Assembly (NCBI GenBank): GCA_009103225.1 | Contig: RHPI01003020.1 | Coordinates: 142,867 to 206,866, forward strand | Direction: 5' to 3' | Source of the DNA: Chlorokybus atmophyticus | Lineage: Eukaryota > Streptophyta > Chlorokybophyceae > Chlorokybales > Chlorokybaceae | Length of the DNA: 64,000 nt | In this document: positions 1-11,345 of the stretch, piece after piece | Position numbering within the stretch: the first letter of the stretch is position 1 | How the letters are laid out: each line of letters opens with the position of its first letter | Position numbers and translations under genes: made by a program | The notes under the pieces: generated by a model | The model's database searches: none | What the model was told of the DNA's origin: nothing | The model's input: only the letters and a program-made list of their open reading frames with translations

Positions 1-1587
1 CACATCCCTATTAGCCCGCGTGCAGACACATGCACGCACGCGCGACATACCACTCTGTTATCCGGATTGATATGCTGCGTGGCCTCCTGGTTTGTTAGCA
101 GACCATGATGATGCAGCTCGAAGGCGATGCCTGCGCCCCATGTTCGCGGGCAATAATCGTCCTGCACACAGCACAGCATCAGATACAAGCAACTGCAGGC
201 GCCTGATTCTAGCAGATGCAAGGTATGCGTATCCAAACCGTGCAGGCATGTACAAGTGCATTGACAAAAGTAAGCAATGCTTGCACCTGCCCAACCAAGA
301 GCCCGAGAGACAGTCCACCATCCGGGCCCTCCAGATAAGTATTCGCACTACCATAAATGTCTGCCAGCGTGCGGCACATTAGCTGGGGCGTTAGCATAAG
401 CACTGCAGCAACAACACCACGACAAAACTCACTGAAAGTGTAGGCAACGCCGTATCGCTGATTGGGAAATGGTGTTATTGAAGTGTAGAAATCGCTTGCA
501 GAGCAATTCCGCCCTTGAAACGTGCATCCTATCAACATCGAGTCCAGCTGATGCGCAGAAGATAGAATCTGCACACACAACCGTGTGTTATGATTGATTT
601 GCTTAATTGAGGCATCACCGATGCAGCTCAATTGTAAGTGTTACCTGTGACTCAGTCCAGTTAAGAGGATACCGCTGAAACCCACCACTCGCATCGCCAA
701 ACACGCCAGCTTCTGTGCTGCACATCTGACTAAAGTCAACAGTGTTCTCGACCGCAGACCTCCTGACCTGCATGCCCAAACAAGTCTAAGTCCCACGCAT
801 GAACATCATGTGCTTCGTAGTGTCCACACGCACGCACGCACGCACGCACGCACCGGGTTCTGGTTCCAGATTGTGATTGAGGGAAACGCCAGGCCTGCGC
901 CATAAGACTTGTCGATGAGTGCAACATTGGTGTTTGTATTTCGGTCGCTAAACTCGCTGATCTGCACGATAGCCAGCCAGAGGAAGATGGCCAGCCCGAT
1001 GAGAAATATTGTGAACCAGATCAGCCTTCTCCGCAGACTGGTGTCGACACGCATGGCTCGCGGTATGGCTGCAAAGCAGAGGGTTCACATAATCATGTAT
1101 GGCTTCATGGTGCACTGCCCGCAACAATTGGCATGATGCATGGCTGCGTGACAACAAGCACGCAGCTTTGCATCATGCTTAACACCAGGCAGGAAACGTA
1201 GCAAATGTAGCAAATTCTGTGACAAGCTTGCAAGAGCTTGTGCAGGGTGAAACGTGAACATGCACAACGCACAGATGTAACATAGGTTATTGCAGAGACT
1301 GTGGGCCACATCCACACAGCAATGTTACCATGCAGGGTGAAGTCGCCACACAGCTCATCGGCACGAGGGTCAAAGAGCCAGCTGGGTGTGCCTTTGTGAG
1401 CGCCTGCCTGCACGAGGGGCTTGACATCCGCCTCTTTGTCTGGCGGGGGGACCATGTCTGGAGCATCCAATATGGGTTGTGATGAAGAGGATTTCATGCT
1501 AGCGCCGCGGCGGAAAGAACGCTTTGAAGGCGAGTCCACGTCGCTTGACTGCACCACAATGACGCCATGCTCCTCCATCCTGCGCAT
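1..1587 (-). CDS. DEG/ENaC-family (amiloride-sensitive type) cation channel, 5' part
   Basis: Six exons can be read in phase on the minus strand: 1587-1329, 1068-854, 767-645, 568-433, 360-287 and 161-51. They give about 306 residues before the gene leaves the window. Residues 1-80 are a Ser-rich cytosolic tail. Then comes TLHAIPRA, at the place where animal channels carry the His-Gly gating motif, here His-Ala. It is followed by a basic stretch and one hydrophobic segment (TM1), then FPSITIWNQNP, the counterpart of the post-TM1 FPAVTICNLNP motif. Exon 4 holds GCTFQGRNCSASDF and, after a short gap, YTF; exon 5 holds GLSLGL. These are extracellular-domain signatures of the Degenerin/ENaC/ASIC family, which form trimeric Na+ channels in the plasma membrane. 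TM2 and the selectivity filter lie outside the window. The start is the first ATG of the open frame; a 5' exon upstream is possible. The intron after exon 2 begins in a CACG microsatellite. Family assignment rests on motifs only. Confidence 0.82.
827..853. repeat. CACG microsatellite in channel intron
   Basis: A run of CACG/CGCA units lies directly at the 5' end of the second intron of the DEG/ENaC-like gene (minus strand donor reads GTGCGTGC). The same repeat type recurs in introns of the neighbouring FAM161-like gene. Confidence 0.85.
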
Positions 1588-4500
1588 GCATACAAGCTTA
1601 ACACAATCGGATCAGCCCACGGTCTGGTTGGACGCACAGACACAGCGTTGTGAACACCACATACCACACTTTCAAGTGCATGCGCAATGAGGTTGTGAGC
1701 GCAATCAGAGTGTCAAGCACAAGCTTTCAAGGGCTTGAGTGCTTGCTTTTGTCCCAACTGGCAGCCGAACCACGTGAAACCGTCTGGCACACACTTTGCA
1801 CGACACTGCGTACAGTGTTGGACACTTGGCCATTGTAAGCGAGAGAGAGAAGTAAGAAACCAGAGTGTCCGCCATCAAAAATCAACGACGTGCAAACTAA
1901 ATAGTGTGACTGTCTGCTCTGCGCTGCTGTGGGTGATCAGCACTGCGCGGTGATCTGTCAGCCACTGCTCCAGCGCAAGCGGCTGCTTGGGCAGGAGCAA
2001 TATCAACAGACCGTCTCGCGACGCACAAGCAACAGTACATGCAAGCTGCACCAGACCACACCAGGTCAGACCAGGCCACCGACAGCTACAGTACCTGGCA
2101 GCCGGTGTTGCAGCAGCGCCGGCCCGGCCTAGGCAGGCCAACAAGTGACGACCAACTCGCCTCCGCTGCCACTCCTTCTACTTCATCAACACAGCAGGCT
2201 CAGCAACCTGCTCGCTAACAGCGCGGGCGACGCTGCCGCGTCCACGGCGGCGGCGACAGCGGTGGCGACGCCGGCGGTATGCTTGGTCATGTCAGATAGC
2301 GAAACCACCAGTCAGCACGTAAGTGTTGACCGGTAGAGCGGTGTCGTAGTGCTCTCTGCGTCTGGTGGCCTCAGGCGCGCCGCCGGTTTATGTCGGTCAC
2401 TGGCAGTGGGTCAGTTTGTGTGCAGGCGATGCCCAGCCGCGAGATTCACCGACATCTGCAGTGCGCGTCTCCTGAGGTAGATGACACGGGCACTCGGCGA
2501 ATGCTTGTAAATGACCACGTGCGTCAACACCTTACGTTGCGCGGGAACTCGGAGGTCATCAGAAACCCAACTCTATTTAGAGACTACAATAGACACAAAG
2601 AAACATAGATAAAAACATCAGATGCTCTTACCCCGTAGTTCTTCCCGCGGCACATGAAAATCGAGCCTAGGCTAGGTGGGCTGTACTTGCAGGTACATGT
2701 AGGTCTACCTGTCAGCTGCATGTAGCAGGTGTTACAGGTACCTGCAGATCACTGCAGAAACTATGCACACTGCCCAACATTATAAAATATACACAGTATA
2801 TACACACTTACCACTTAACCATATCCACAAAGTTGTCATAAGAAAATGCATTTTGATCGCATAGCTCTTGAATTGAATGTGTGCCACCATGAAAAGTATA
2901 TATTGCTTATGAATTTTCTTTTTCCCGTATAAGTCTTAAGAAGCTGCACGGCCACACCGCCTGTCGCAGATGGGTAATCAATTAGTAATGTTGCATGATG
3001 AGCGCTTGTTAACATTAGGGCGAAATATTTGACGCCAGCAGTATCACGTGTATCAATAGATCTATACCGAGCAAGTTATATCACTCTTCGGCTTACATAA
3101 CATAGTAACCATTGTGAGATTGTGAGATTGTGCGAGAACTTCATCAATCATCATCGCACCCTATCAATGTGCAATGCTTGTGAGTGTGCTAAAGCTTGGT
3201 ATTCCAACTGCCCTTAAGTTCATGAGGTTTTGTAAATGGTAAACCATGAGTGGCTTGCTTATTGCTACCTTACTTATTCATAGCATGGTTACATGGGCGC
3301 TGCCGTGGTACCTCGTCCAAAAGTTTAAGAAATGCAAGTGTCATTCCAATGCAAGAACGACATAAGCGCCACCGTTTTGAGGCGCCGTTTGGAGTCTTGC
3401 TAATCATGTGCCACATTGCAGGAGAGAGTGGACGCTACTCTTAGTCAGAGCGTTTTCAACATGTGTTATGCAATGGAGCGAATGGGGTGCTCTACTACTG
3501 TGTGAGGCCTAATCACTTTACGGGCTCTTCTTCATGCTGCGAGGGGTGTGGTTGTGTGAACATGGGCACCAAGGTTGAAAGCAGCCTGGCTCAAAGCACC
3601 GCTTGATAATATATCAGCAGTTAAGAGAGGCGCTTAGCAAATGGTGAGCCTACTTAAATTGCAAGGGATATGACAATGATGATAACGTATGTGACCCCGT
3701 CTGTCAAGTCCCCGCTGTCAGTTCTTTGGTTTAAGTTGCGCAAGTTGGAGTTGAACGGCAGTTGCGGCCGCGTGATGCATATATATGTGTGTATATATAT
3801 ACATATAATTTTTTTATTTTTGACAACAATGCAAACTTGGTGTGTATCATTGCATATCTCCTTATTGAATGTGTGTAGCATGCGTTCAATCATTGCATGG
3901 TCTAGTAACATGCAAGCCTGGGGCTAGTGTTTATGGTCTATTATTTGCATTATAGCGTGTCATTTGGACCTTGTGCATTGCAGCTTGTGATTTACAGTGC
4001 GTGCACAATAATTCATCCCGCTATAAGCTTGCAAATTATGAAAGCATGTTGTGCTGCATCTTTAAAAGCAAGTACAACCATTAAGCAATGCACCGTGATA
4101 TATACAACAACATGTCGCCGTTACTTTTAAACATTACCTGTTAACATTTACAACAAGCATCCTTTTTTTCAGCTAAGGACACACCGATACCGTAGCGCCA
4201 GGGAAGATCTGGCTATTAGATATTTTATGAAAGTCATAGACGGACTTTGGATAGCGCTGGATAAGAAACTATACGGTGTTAGCAACAATCAACTTGCAAA
4301 CCCATGGTAGGCTTCTGTCCGGCCCGTAGAGACAGTATCTAACGTCTTCATCGCCATGTTCGAAAACATACAGCGCCTCTGGCGCAAAGTTGTGACAATA
4401 CTACCTTGACAATTTGAAAACAGCCCAATTTTCACTTGCACTACGGTTGTAGGCAACCGTTAGTAATGCCGTCTTCTCGGGGTATAAATATCTTCTTTTT

Positions 4501-5042
4501 GAATATATATGCCCTTTGACGACAATGTCAAGGAACCATTAGTTTACCTAGCAGATACTGTTGGTTGTAAGATATACTTATCTACATGCAAACATGAATT
4601 GTGTTCAAGAACTTTCTGCAATTGATCAGAAAGTATACTTACAAGGAGGGTCACGTCGCGCAGCAACATCACAAAGTCACAGCGTCACGCTGCTGCGTCA
4701 CGCGATACCGCGTTTTTGTAAGAGGATACTTATGCTTACAATGCAAGATGCGGTACGATGCACTTGCTTTGTAAGTATAATATATGCTTATATGCGTGTA
4801 AACATAGTTATACGTATATGCAGGCAAACATGTCTGCCCTATAGATGCATATTTTGCAGGGACCAAGTGTATAGATATAAGGAGAGTGGACTGTGTGTAT
4901 GCTACAGCTTTTAGCATACACATCCCTATTAGCATGAAACTGCTCATGATCAATGTGATGCTTATATTGGCGCATGACGTAACTCGATGTAAGCTCGCAC
5001 GTGACTCCACAGGCTCGCGCACTGCACCCACTGCATAGCAAA
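1588..5042. other. Intergenic region, no supported gene
   Basis: About 3.4 kb between the start of the channel gene and the FAM161-like gene. 2100-2340 is GC-rich with short alanine-rich open frames on both strands, possibly a 5' exon or leader, but no splice-consistent gene could be built. From 2.6 kb to 5.0 kb the sequence is AT-rich with TA-rich runs (3778-3815) and no recognisable coding signal, RNA gene or transposon domain. Confidence 0.6.
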
Positions 5043-8000
5043 ATGCACTCCGGGGTAAGAGGGACCTTGTTCTTCTCCTCCTCCCCGATGGCGCCGCCCT
5101 CGCCAAGGCCTGCCGTAGCTGTGGCGAGGGTGAAGTCCTTCTCCTTCGACTGCGAGGCGCTATCCCTGGCAGTGCCACCGCCGCCGCTCTTCCCCTCCAG
5201 GACGAGGCAGCTGGCGGCGGCGTGGGCGGCGGCGGCGGCGGGGGGTGAGGAGGAGGCGGGGACGTGGCTGGGGAGGGAGGAAGAGTGGTCTAGGAGGAGT
5301 GCTGAGAAGGATAGGGATAGGGAGGCGAAGAGGCTCAGAGAGTCGGTGAAGAGCCTGGAGAAGGAGGTGAAGAGTGCCAGGATTGAGCTGCAGCAGAAAT
5401 GCTACGGCTTGACTGAACTGGAAAGTGAGGTAAGGATCTGGGTAGTGTGCTCAAAACAGTATTAATAGCAACAACAAATGACAATAGACAACAACATCAC
5501 CACATACGACACCACCACCACCACTACCACCACCACCACCACCACCACCACCACCACCACAATAACAGCAACGACGACAGTTGCACAGTAACTATAACCA
5601 CGAGAACAAGTACAGCAAGTACAATAACAAAGACAACAATGTTAACACCACCACCAAAACAACGTTAGTGATGATGCTGGTGTTAACGCCTATGCTTGCG
5701 CAACAGTGTTGTAACAGTGTTGTTTCACAGAGTCAGTCCCTTAACAGCTACACAACTTGTACCTATCCAAGTTGCTAGTATCCATCACGTGTGAAAAACA
5801 GCGACATGTTGGCAGCATTTTCCACTGGGCACCCCTCCATGTTGCAATCAACAACTACCTGATTGTTCAGTATGTTCGCAAGTGCAGGTGGAAGCTATGC
5901 GGCTTCAGGTGCGGTTGAAGCAGGAGCAGCAGCTATTGGTGGCGTCATCCTCATTGCAAGCTGATGAAGATGACAACCATCAAGAAGCCGATGACGAACG
6001 GCCGTCAACGCCTGCGGTATAGCACTAGCACGCGCACGTGCACGCACACGCACACGCACACGCACACGCACGTGCACATGCGCTCACATATGCACAGGCG
6101 AAATGCGCTCACATGTGCACACCCCTGCAAACGCATGCGCATGCACACATTGATCATCACATGTTCTTGGTGTTACTCGTAGATCAGTGGACGTTTCTTT
6201 GGCCTTACAAGAGATGAGTACGTGCGTGCTTCGGGCATGGTGAGTTTGTTGTCCATGCCCAACACAGCATAGGGCTGTAACCTTGCAGAGATGCGTATCA
6301 TCGCCCACAACCTAACATACCCAAATACAAAAACTACCCAACATTGCTGCGTTGCACACAGGATTGGGCCTTTGGAAGCAAACTGGACGACGCCGGCGAC
6401 GATGATTACACGCTGGACAAACTCAACAACGTCCCTCACGTCGTGCGATACAACAACCACAACAACACGGACAGTGACGATGGCGGTGGCAGTGAGTGTG
6501 GCACGAGCAGCACGCGGCAACAACGACGTACGCAACATGCGGGCAGTGATAACGCGCGTAGCGAACCACAACAAGCCAAGTGAGTGTAGTTGTTGTCGCC
6601 GTAGCGGTGAGTTTGAACAAGAAATATAGTATTGCTTATCTGTTGACACACGCAGGTTGTGTGCGAAGCATGGGGATCTGCACTGCAACTGCGTGCGCTA
6701 CCTCGTGAGCGAATGGAGCGTCTGCACAAGTACGACTAAAGCATGAACTATGCAATGTGCACAGGTGCCAACACCCGCATGCGTGCCCGTGCATATGTGT
6801 GCGCGTGTGCGGTTGCGTGTGTGTGTGCACGCGCGTGCCTGTGCTTATGTGTGCGTGAGTGCAAGTGAGTGTACGAGCGTGTGCGTAGGCACTACAATGA
6901 TCATGACCACCTTCATGTGTTGCAGCGCCGCAGCCGTTCTCTTTTGCCGAGCGCGAGCAGCAGCGCAAAGGCCAGAGCATCCTGGAGATGCGCCTCCGAC
7001 AGGTGAGAGAAGCAGGGGCTTGCTGCCTTCCTTGTCGACCACCGCGTCGTAGTGCACAGAGAGATGTTGCGTTCCAGCACGAGCATGAGACTTATCCTGT
7101 GCAGGACTTGGCGGTGAGGAGAGAGCTTGAAGACAGCGCGCGCAGGAAAGGATTCAAAGTGAGTGTTCGGTTAGCAGACACATGCTCATGCGCACAAGAG
7201 CAGACACCCCCCCGCACGCACGCACGCACGCACGTGCACTGCTGTGTATGTGTGCGCGTGCGCGTGCACGTGCATCTGTTGCTTGCGTGTGCTTGTGTGC
7301 GCATTTGGGTTTGAGCGCTCTTGCGTTTGCACTTGTTTGTACCCGCGCACGCGCGCACGCACACCCTCCTTTCCCACCAGGCCAACCCGGTGCCCCTCTC
7401 GTCGCTTGTCCCCCGCTTCGACCGCCTGACGCTCGAGGGCGAGGCTCGGCGTGCCGCGCGGGTGGCGGCGAGACGGGAAGAGTGGCAAGTCAGCTTGATG
7501 AAAGACACGCCCGACTATGCACGCTCGTCAAAGTGAGAGAAGATGCCATGTAGTCTGATTGAAAACAAGGTCACGTTGTTATCTTAGCATCAACACACGC
7601 ATGTGTACATGCAGGTCGTTTTCGAGTGGTCGAGTGGACGACACGAGGCCGATGTCGGCGCCGCCTTTCAGGGCGAAGGAGGTGCCTCATCATGTATTGG
7701 AGCCAAGGTGGGGCTTTTTCAGCAGTCAGTGATAAACGAGAGAAGACAGCGTGTTCAATCTGGGGGTGTTGTGCACTTGATTCAGGTTTGATAGAATGAT
7801 GGAAGAGGGCGAGAAGAGGCGGCAGGCGGCCATACGTGAACGAGCCGAGGCGCTACTTGCGGTGAGACATGCTGCCTCTGTTGGAGTTGTTGTGCATGTG
7901 CATCGGTATCCTGCATTGTGGCACGTTTGGAGTTGTTGAACTCTGCTGACTGTTTTGACTACTGCACACCAGACTGCAGCTATGCCCAGCCGCATGGCGC

Positions 8001-9215
8001 AGCACGCCGAGCAGCAGAGTAGTGCAGAGTCCAATGCTACTGCCAACAACGCCAAGAATCATCAACTGGGAGCGGAGTTCATCTTCCATCCGCAAATCAA
8101 GCAGTGAGGGGCTGGTTTGCGCATGTCTTGCCAGATGGAATGGACTGGACTGATGCAGTGATGGGTTGGCTGATTCTGCTGTCATAACAGCAAAGTTCCG
8201 GACTTCACGCGGCTTCAACAGCAGTTTCAGGATGCGTTGGACGCCGCGAGGCCTCACTTCAAGACAACAGGCAAGACATGCCAATGTGTTACACCCCCGT
8301 GCGTGCGTGTGACTGTGGGTGTCAGCGTGTGCGTGTGCGTGTGAGTGAAAAGCACACATTGTTGATACTCCCATACGCTCAATTTGCAGCTTCAACGGAG
8401 TTTCGGTTGTCGGAGTCGAAGCTGGATTGGGCGGAGAAGACGCGCAGGATACTTGCGGATGTGCAGCACGATGAGGACACAATGCGCGAACGGCGATGGC
8501 CGTACATGGCACCAAGAACAAAGGTGTGTGCACGCGTATGTGAACGATTGGTGAAAAGCTTACTGTTATGCATGCACGTATGTGTGCATGTGCATCCGCA
8601 CGCGCAGACACGCACGCACGCACGCACGCACGCACGTACGCACGTACGCACACACGCGTATGCGTGCATGCACATTCGCATGCCTGCATGCAGGCCCGCA
8701 TGCGCACATACACATGTACACGCACGCATATGCGCAAGCACGCGCATTTCCTCCGCATCTCACAACATCCATCAACCAGGTGAGGCCCACACCCGTGCCC
8801 ACAGTGCTCGAGCCCAAGCGCCTTCCTTCCGGCACCAAGGCTGTCACACTCAAGCTAGAAACCACAAAGAAGAACATCGCCGCAGGTGCACACACACACC
8901 CAACACACACCCACCACCCACCACCACATCACCACCAACACCACCCCTGTATCAGGTGTGTATGCCAGCCGGGAAGAGAAGGAGAGAGCCGAGCGTGAGC
9001 AGAGGGATAAAGAGAGGGAGGAGAAGGAGCAGAAGAACAGGGTGTCCACACCACCACGAGGAGGAGGGAGACTGCATGCTCAGCAAGAGATGCACAGAGA
9101 CGTCAGGCACAAGCAGCAGGAGGGTGTGGCGCGTGCCGTCGTGGAGGACACGCTGCATGCGCATGGCGTGGACTCGTCTGTCGTCTACTGGGAAGAAGAG
9201 TTGCTCAACCGGTGA
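5043..9215 (+). CDS. FAM161-like centriole/ciliary protein
   Basis: Fifteen exons can be joined in phase: 5043-5429, 5888-6016, 6183-6239, 6362-6579, 6656-6729, 6926-7002, 7105-7158, 7381-7532, 7615-7707, 7786-7861, 7973-8103, 8191-8270, 8390-8523, 8780-8885, 8956-9215. They sum to 675 codons plus stop. The N-terminal third is low-complexity with a coiled coil (around residues 80-125). The conserved core begins with PFSFAEREQQRK and has two repeats of the type VPLSSLVPRFDRL and VPHHVLEPRFDRMMEEGEKR. It ends with RRWPYMAPR. This arrangement matches the FAM161 (UPF0564) domain of animal FAM161A/B, microtubule-binding proteins of the centriole inner scaffold and ciliary base. A Glu/Lys/Arg-rich helix forms the C-terminus. 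Exon 5 is the least certain, since another reading frame there is also open. The intron at 8271-8389 is GC-AG. Several introns carry long CACG repeats. Presence implies the organism builds cilia. Confidence 0.8.
5511..5560. repeat. CAC trinucleotide microsatellite (intronic)
   Basis: Nearly uninterrupted CAC/CCA repeat in the first intron of the FAM161-like gene. The poly-histidine frame it creates is not part of the protein. Confidence 0.9.
6031..6077. repeat. CACACG microsatellite (intronic)
   Basis: CACACG/CACGTG-type simple repeat just after the GT donor of intron 2 of the FAM161-like gene. Confidence 0.85.
8606..8650. repeat. CACG microsatellite (intronic)
   Basis: CACG tandem repeat in the intron between the RRWPYMAPR exon (ending 8523) and the next exon (starting 8780) of the FAM161-like gene. 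It produces long Cys/Arg/Ala/His frames on both strands that are spurious. Confidence 0.9.
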
Positions 9216-9533
9216 CATACTTATAGGCCTATTGTGACTGTTGCTAGTGTTGTGTACAATCATGCTAAGGCTGCAATGCCAGCTTGAACGCGCGTAGAGT
9301 ATGTGCTTGTGTTGCGAGCGAGTGATGGGCCTGGTGTTATGTAACAGACTCTCAAACTGTGGCATGCAACTGTTGGGAATGTTCGTGGAGGCGGGAGATC
9401 CCACTTCTTCTTGAGGCGGCAAAGATTGAGGGCCCATGGCAAACATGCTATTTGCCCTACCTATGCAAGACAGCACGCATGATGTACAGTCGGTGGTGTA
9501 CACGCACACGCCTGGATGGTGTGTGCTTGCGAG
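9216..9533. other. Convergent intergenic spacer
   Basis: 318 bp between the stop of the FAM161-like gene (plus) and the stop of the first Gly/Ala-rich gene (minus). It should contain both 3' untranslated regions; no gene or repeat seen. Confidence 0.6.
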
Positions 9534-10857
9534 CTAGTGGCTACGTGCGCGCCGCGCTGCCTTCTTACGTCGTCGGCCTAACCCCAACCCCAACCCTACC
9601 GCAAATCCTAATGCTCTGAACAACTTGAATAGAAAATAAGCAAGCGGGCACACAACAAGCAGTGCCACCACCGGAAGAGCGATGTATAACCCAGCACCCG
9701 CTACAGCTCCTGCGCCAAGCACCGCACCCGCCTGCATGTGTACGTTGCGCGCACGTGTGTATGTGAGATATACATGTACCAACTGCGCACATGTGCGCGA
9801 GTGCGCATACACGTGTGTCTTTGTCTGTCATGTGCGTGCAACACCAAGTACACGAAACTCAGCTTCGTGTACATGTCAAATCAAGTGGCCTTGGAGTTAC
9901 CTTAGCAAGAGCCACCATGATGGCTGCCCCGCCGTATACGGTGGCTCCACTTGCAGCCGTCACACCCGAAATTGATGCTGCTGTCAGGCCAATTGCAACT
10001 CCCGCAGCAGACACACCCCCAGCGACGCGCCCGCTCCATCTGGCAGGCAAGGAGTTCATGAGCGACTGTTGCACATCAGCACACATGCGTATGCACACGC
10101 ACATGCATAGACACACACCCGCACGCGCATGCATAGACACACATGCCCACACGCACACGCACACGCCCACGCCCACGCCAGATAAGCGCACGGACACGCA
10201 CTGTCGCACATGGCAAGCATTCCTACCTTGCCACCTGCCCTTCCGCATTGTCGGGCAACAGCGCACCAACAACTTCATCTGCCTTCATGGCTGCCGCAGC
10301 CCCTAACAACCCGATCCCCGTCGCGGCGGCCCCGAGACCCGTCACGGCGGCTAACGCCTTCGCACCCCCAACCTGCGCAGCACCTAGCAGCCACAGTGGG
10401 TTGGGTTGGGTTGGGTTGGGTTGGGTTGCAACGGTGTGGACATGTGTGCCATTGTGTTAGCCTCACCTGCCATCATGCCCGCACCACCCGCCACCTTGGT
10501 GCCAGCTGCAATCGCCACGCCTTGGCCACATTGAGACGCGAATGTGACGATGGGAGCAACATCATTGTAACCTGATTGATAACCGGTGACTCAAGCGTCA
10601 ATGTGCATGGTGCAGCACCACTCCACGCACTCGTCATATGGCAGGGGCACACACACACAAAACCTGTTTGTGCGCGCGCAGGCACATTCGCGTGCATACA
10701 GCTTATCAGATACATGCAACGACCCATTCACCCACCCACATACCAGCGAGCACACACACATGCGCACACGTACACTGCTACTCATACCCTTCATGAGCGC
10801 TGCACCCCACCCGGACGCTTGTTTCTTCGCGCCATCGTCTGGCGACTTTTTCGCCAT
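9534..10857 (-). CDS. Gly/Ala-rich membrane protein, paralog A (unknown family)
   Basis: Five exons in phase, 10857-10788, 10571-10467, 10383-10227, 10039-9901 and 9731-9534, encode 222 residues. The start ATG aligns with that of paralog B (14138), including about 50 bp of leader. The protein opens with MAKKSPDDG. It then consists of hydrophobic Gly/Ala-rich segments resembling glycine zippers (for example GLGAAATGIGLLGAAAA), a GLTAASISGVTAASGATVYGG segment, and a C-terminal membrane helix around ALPVVALLVVCPLAYFLFKL. The tail is strongly basic. Exons 3 and 4 have the same length (157 and 139 nt) as in paralog B. A GLGLGLG stretch in the tail is encoded by telomere-like DNA (9579-9600) absent from paralog B. 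Function unknown: likely an oligomeric membrane protein. ISG12/IFI6-type proteins are also small and Gly/Ala-rich, but I see no decisive motif. Confidence 0.75.
9579..9600. repeat. Telomere-like repeat inside a coding exon
   Basis: TAACCCCAACCCCAACCCTACC: degenerate CCCTAA-type units within the last exon of paralog A, read on the minus strand as Gly-Leu repeats. It exceeds the corresponding exon of paralog B. Confidence 0.7.
10398..10427. repeat. GGGTT pentanucleotide repeat (intronic)
   Basis: Six tandem GGGTT units in the intron between exons 2 and 3 of paralog A. The paired intron of paralog B lacks them. Confidence 0.9.
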
Positions 10858-11284
10858 GGATATGGGGTAGAGGCTTCTCCCGCAACAAGCGCACAGTGTT
10901 CAATGGCAGCTGAGCACTGACACACAGTTGCACGGTGCCACCGCACCCTAAAGTCACTTATACTCTACAGGCTACCGAAGCTAAGCACGCTGGTAGCTGG
11001 CAGGCCTTTTACTGGCGTGAAACGTGCATTTGTGCGTGCGTGCGTGCATCTGATGTTTCGTGTAAGCGAGCCTAGGCTTGGGTCTGAGACCTAACAGCTG
11101 CTAGGTGATGGCCAAGCAGTGTGCTTCAGATTCTTCTCAGTCCCCGCGCCCCCAAACCCTGAGCGGAGTATAGTGAGTTCGGCCCACGCAACGGCAGCCA
11201 GCAGGTCAGTTGCTGACGTCGTCGTGGTCAGACTTGGAGCATGTTGTGCGCTGCCTGGTGCTGTGTGCAGAGAGAGATGTGCGA

Positions 11285-11329
11285 CACGTGTTGTGTGCGA
11301 GACTCGTGTGACACGAGTCGTGTCACGTG
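11285..11329. promoter_or_regulatory. Paired G-boxes with 19-bp hairpin, shared by both arms
   Basis: Two CACGTG G-box hexamers (11285-11290, 11324-11329) flank a palindrome with 9-bp arms, GACTCGTGT-G-ACACGAGTC (11301-11319). The other arm of the duplication has two G-boxes too (13551-13556, 13593-13598). Each pair lies 0.4-0.6 kb upstream of its gene. A bZIP/bHLH binding role is inferred only. Confidence 0.45.
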
Positions 11330-11345
11330 ATGTGACAGCCGAGAC

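Larger units (their letters stand above)
9534..11345 (-). repeat. Inverted duplication, left arm
   Basis: This arm matches 13530-15737 in reverse orientation. Matching parts are all five exons of the Gly/Ala-rich genes, the leader before the ATG, an intron piece after the first exon (CCATATGACGAG followed by GGTGCTGCACC), a GCTACCGAAGCT region near 10970, and the G-box segment at 11245-11345. Arms are diverged, so the duplication is not very recent. Confidence 0.75.

Noticed and set aside
5447-5668. Histidine-rich open frame
   Set aside because: Product of the CAC microsatellite inside the first FAM161-like intron; frame conflicts with flanking exons.
7853-8758. Long Cys/Arg/Ala-rich minus-strand frame (301 codons)
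   Set aside because: Antisense to FAM161-like exons and created by CACG repeats; composition is repeat-driven.
10946-11110. 5S rRNA-like stretch (CTACCGAAGCTAAGCACGCTGG)
   Set aside because: No complete 5S fold or conserved box A/C arrangement. The segment aligns instead with the reverse of 13965-14010, as part of the inverted duplication.
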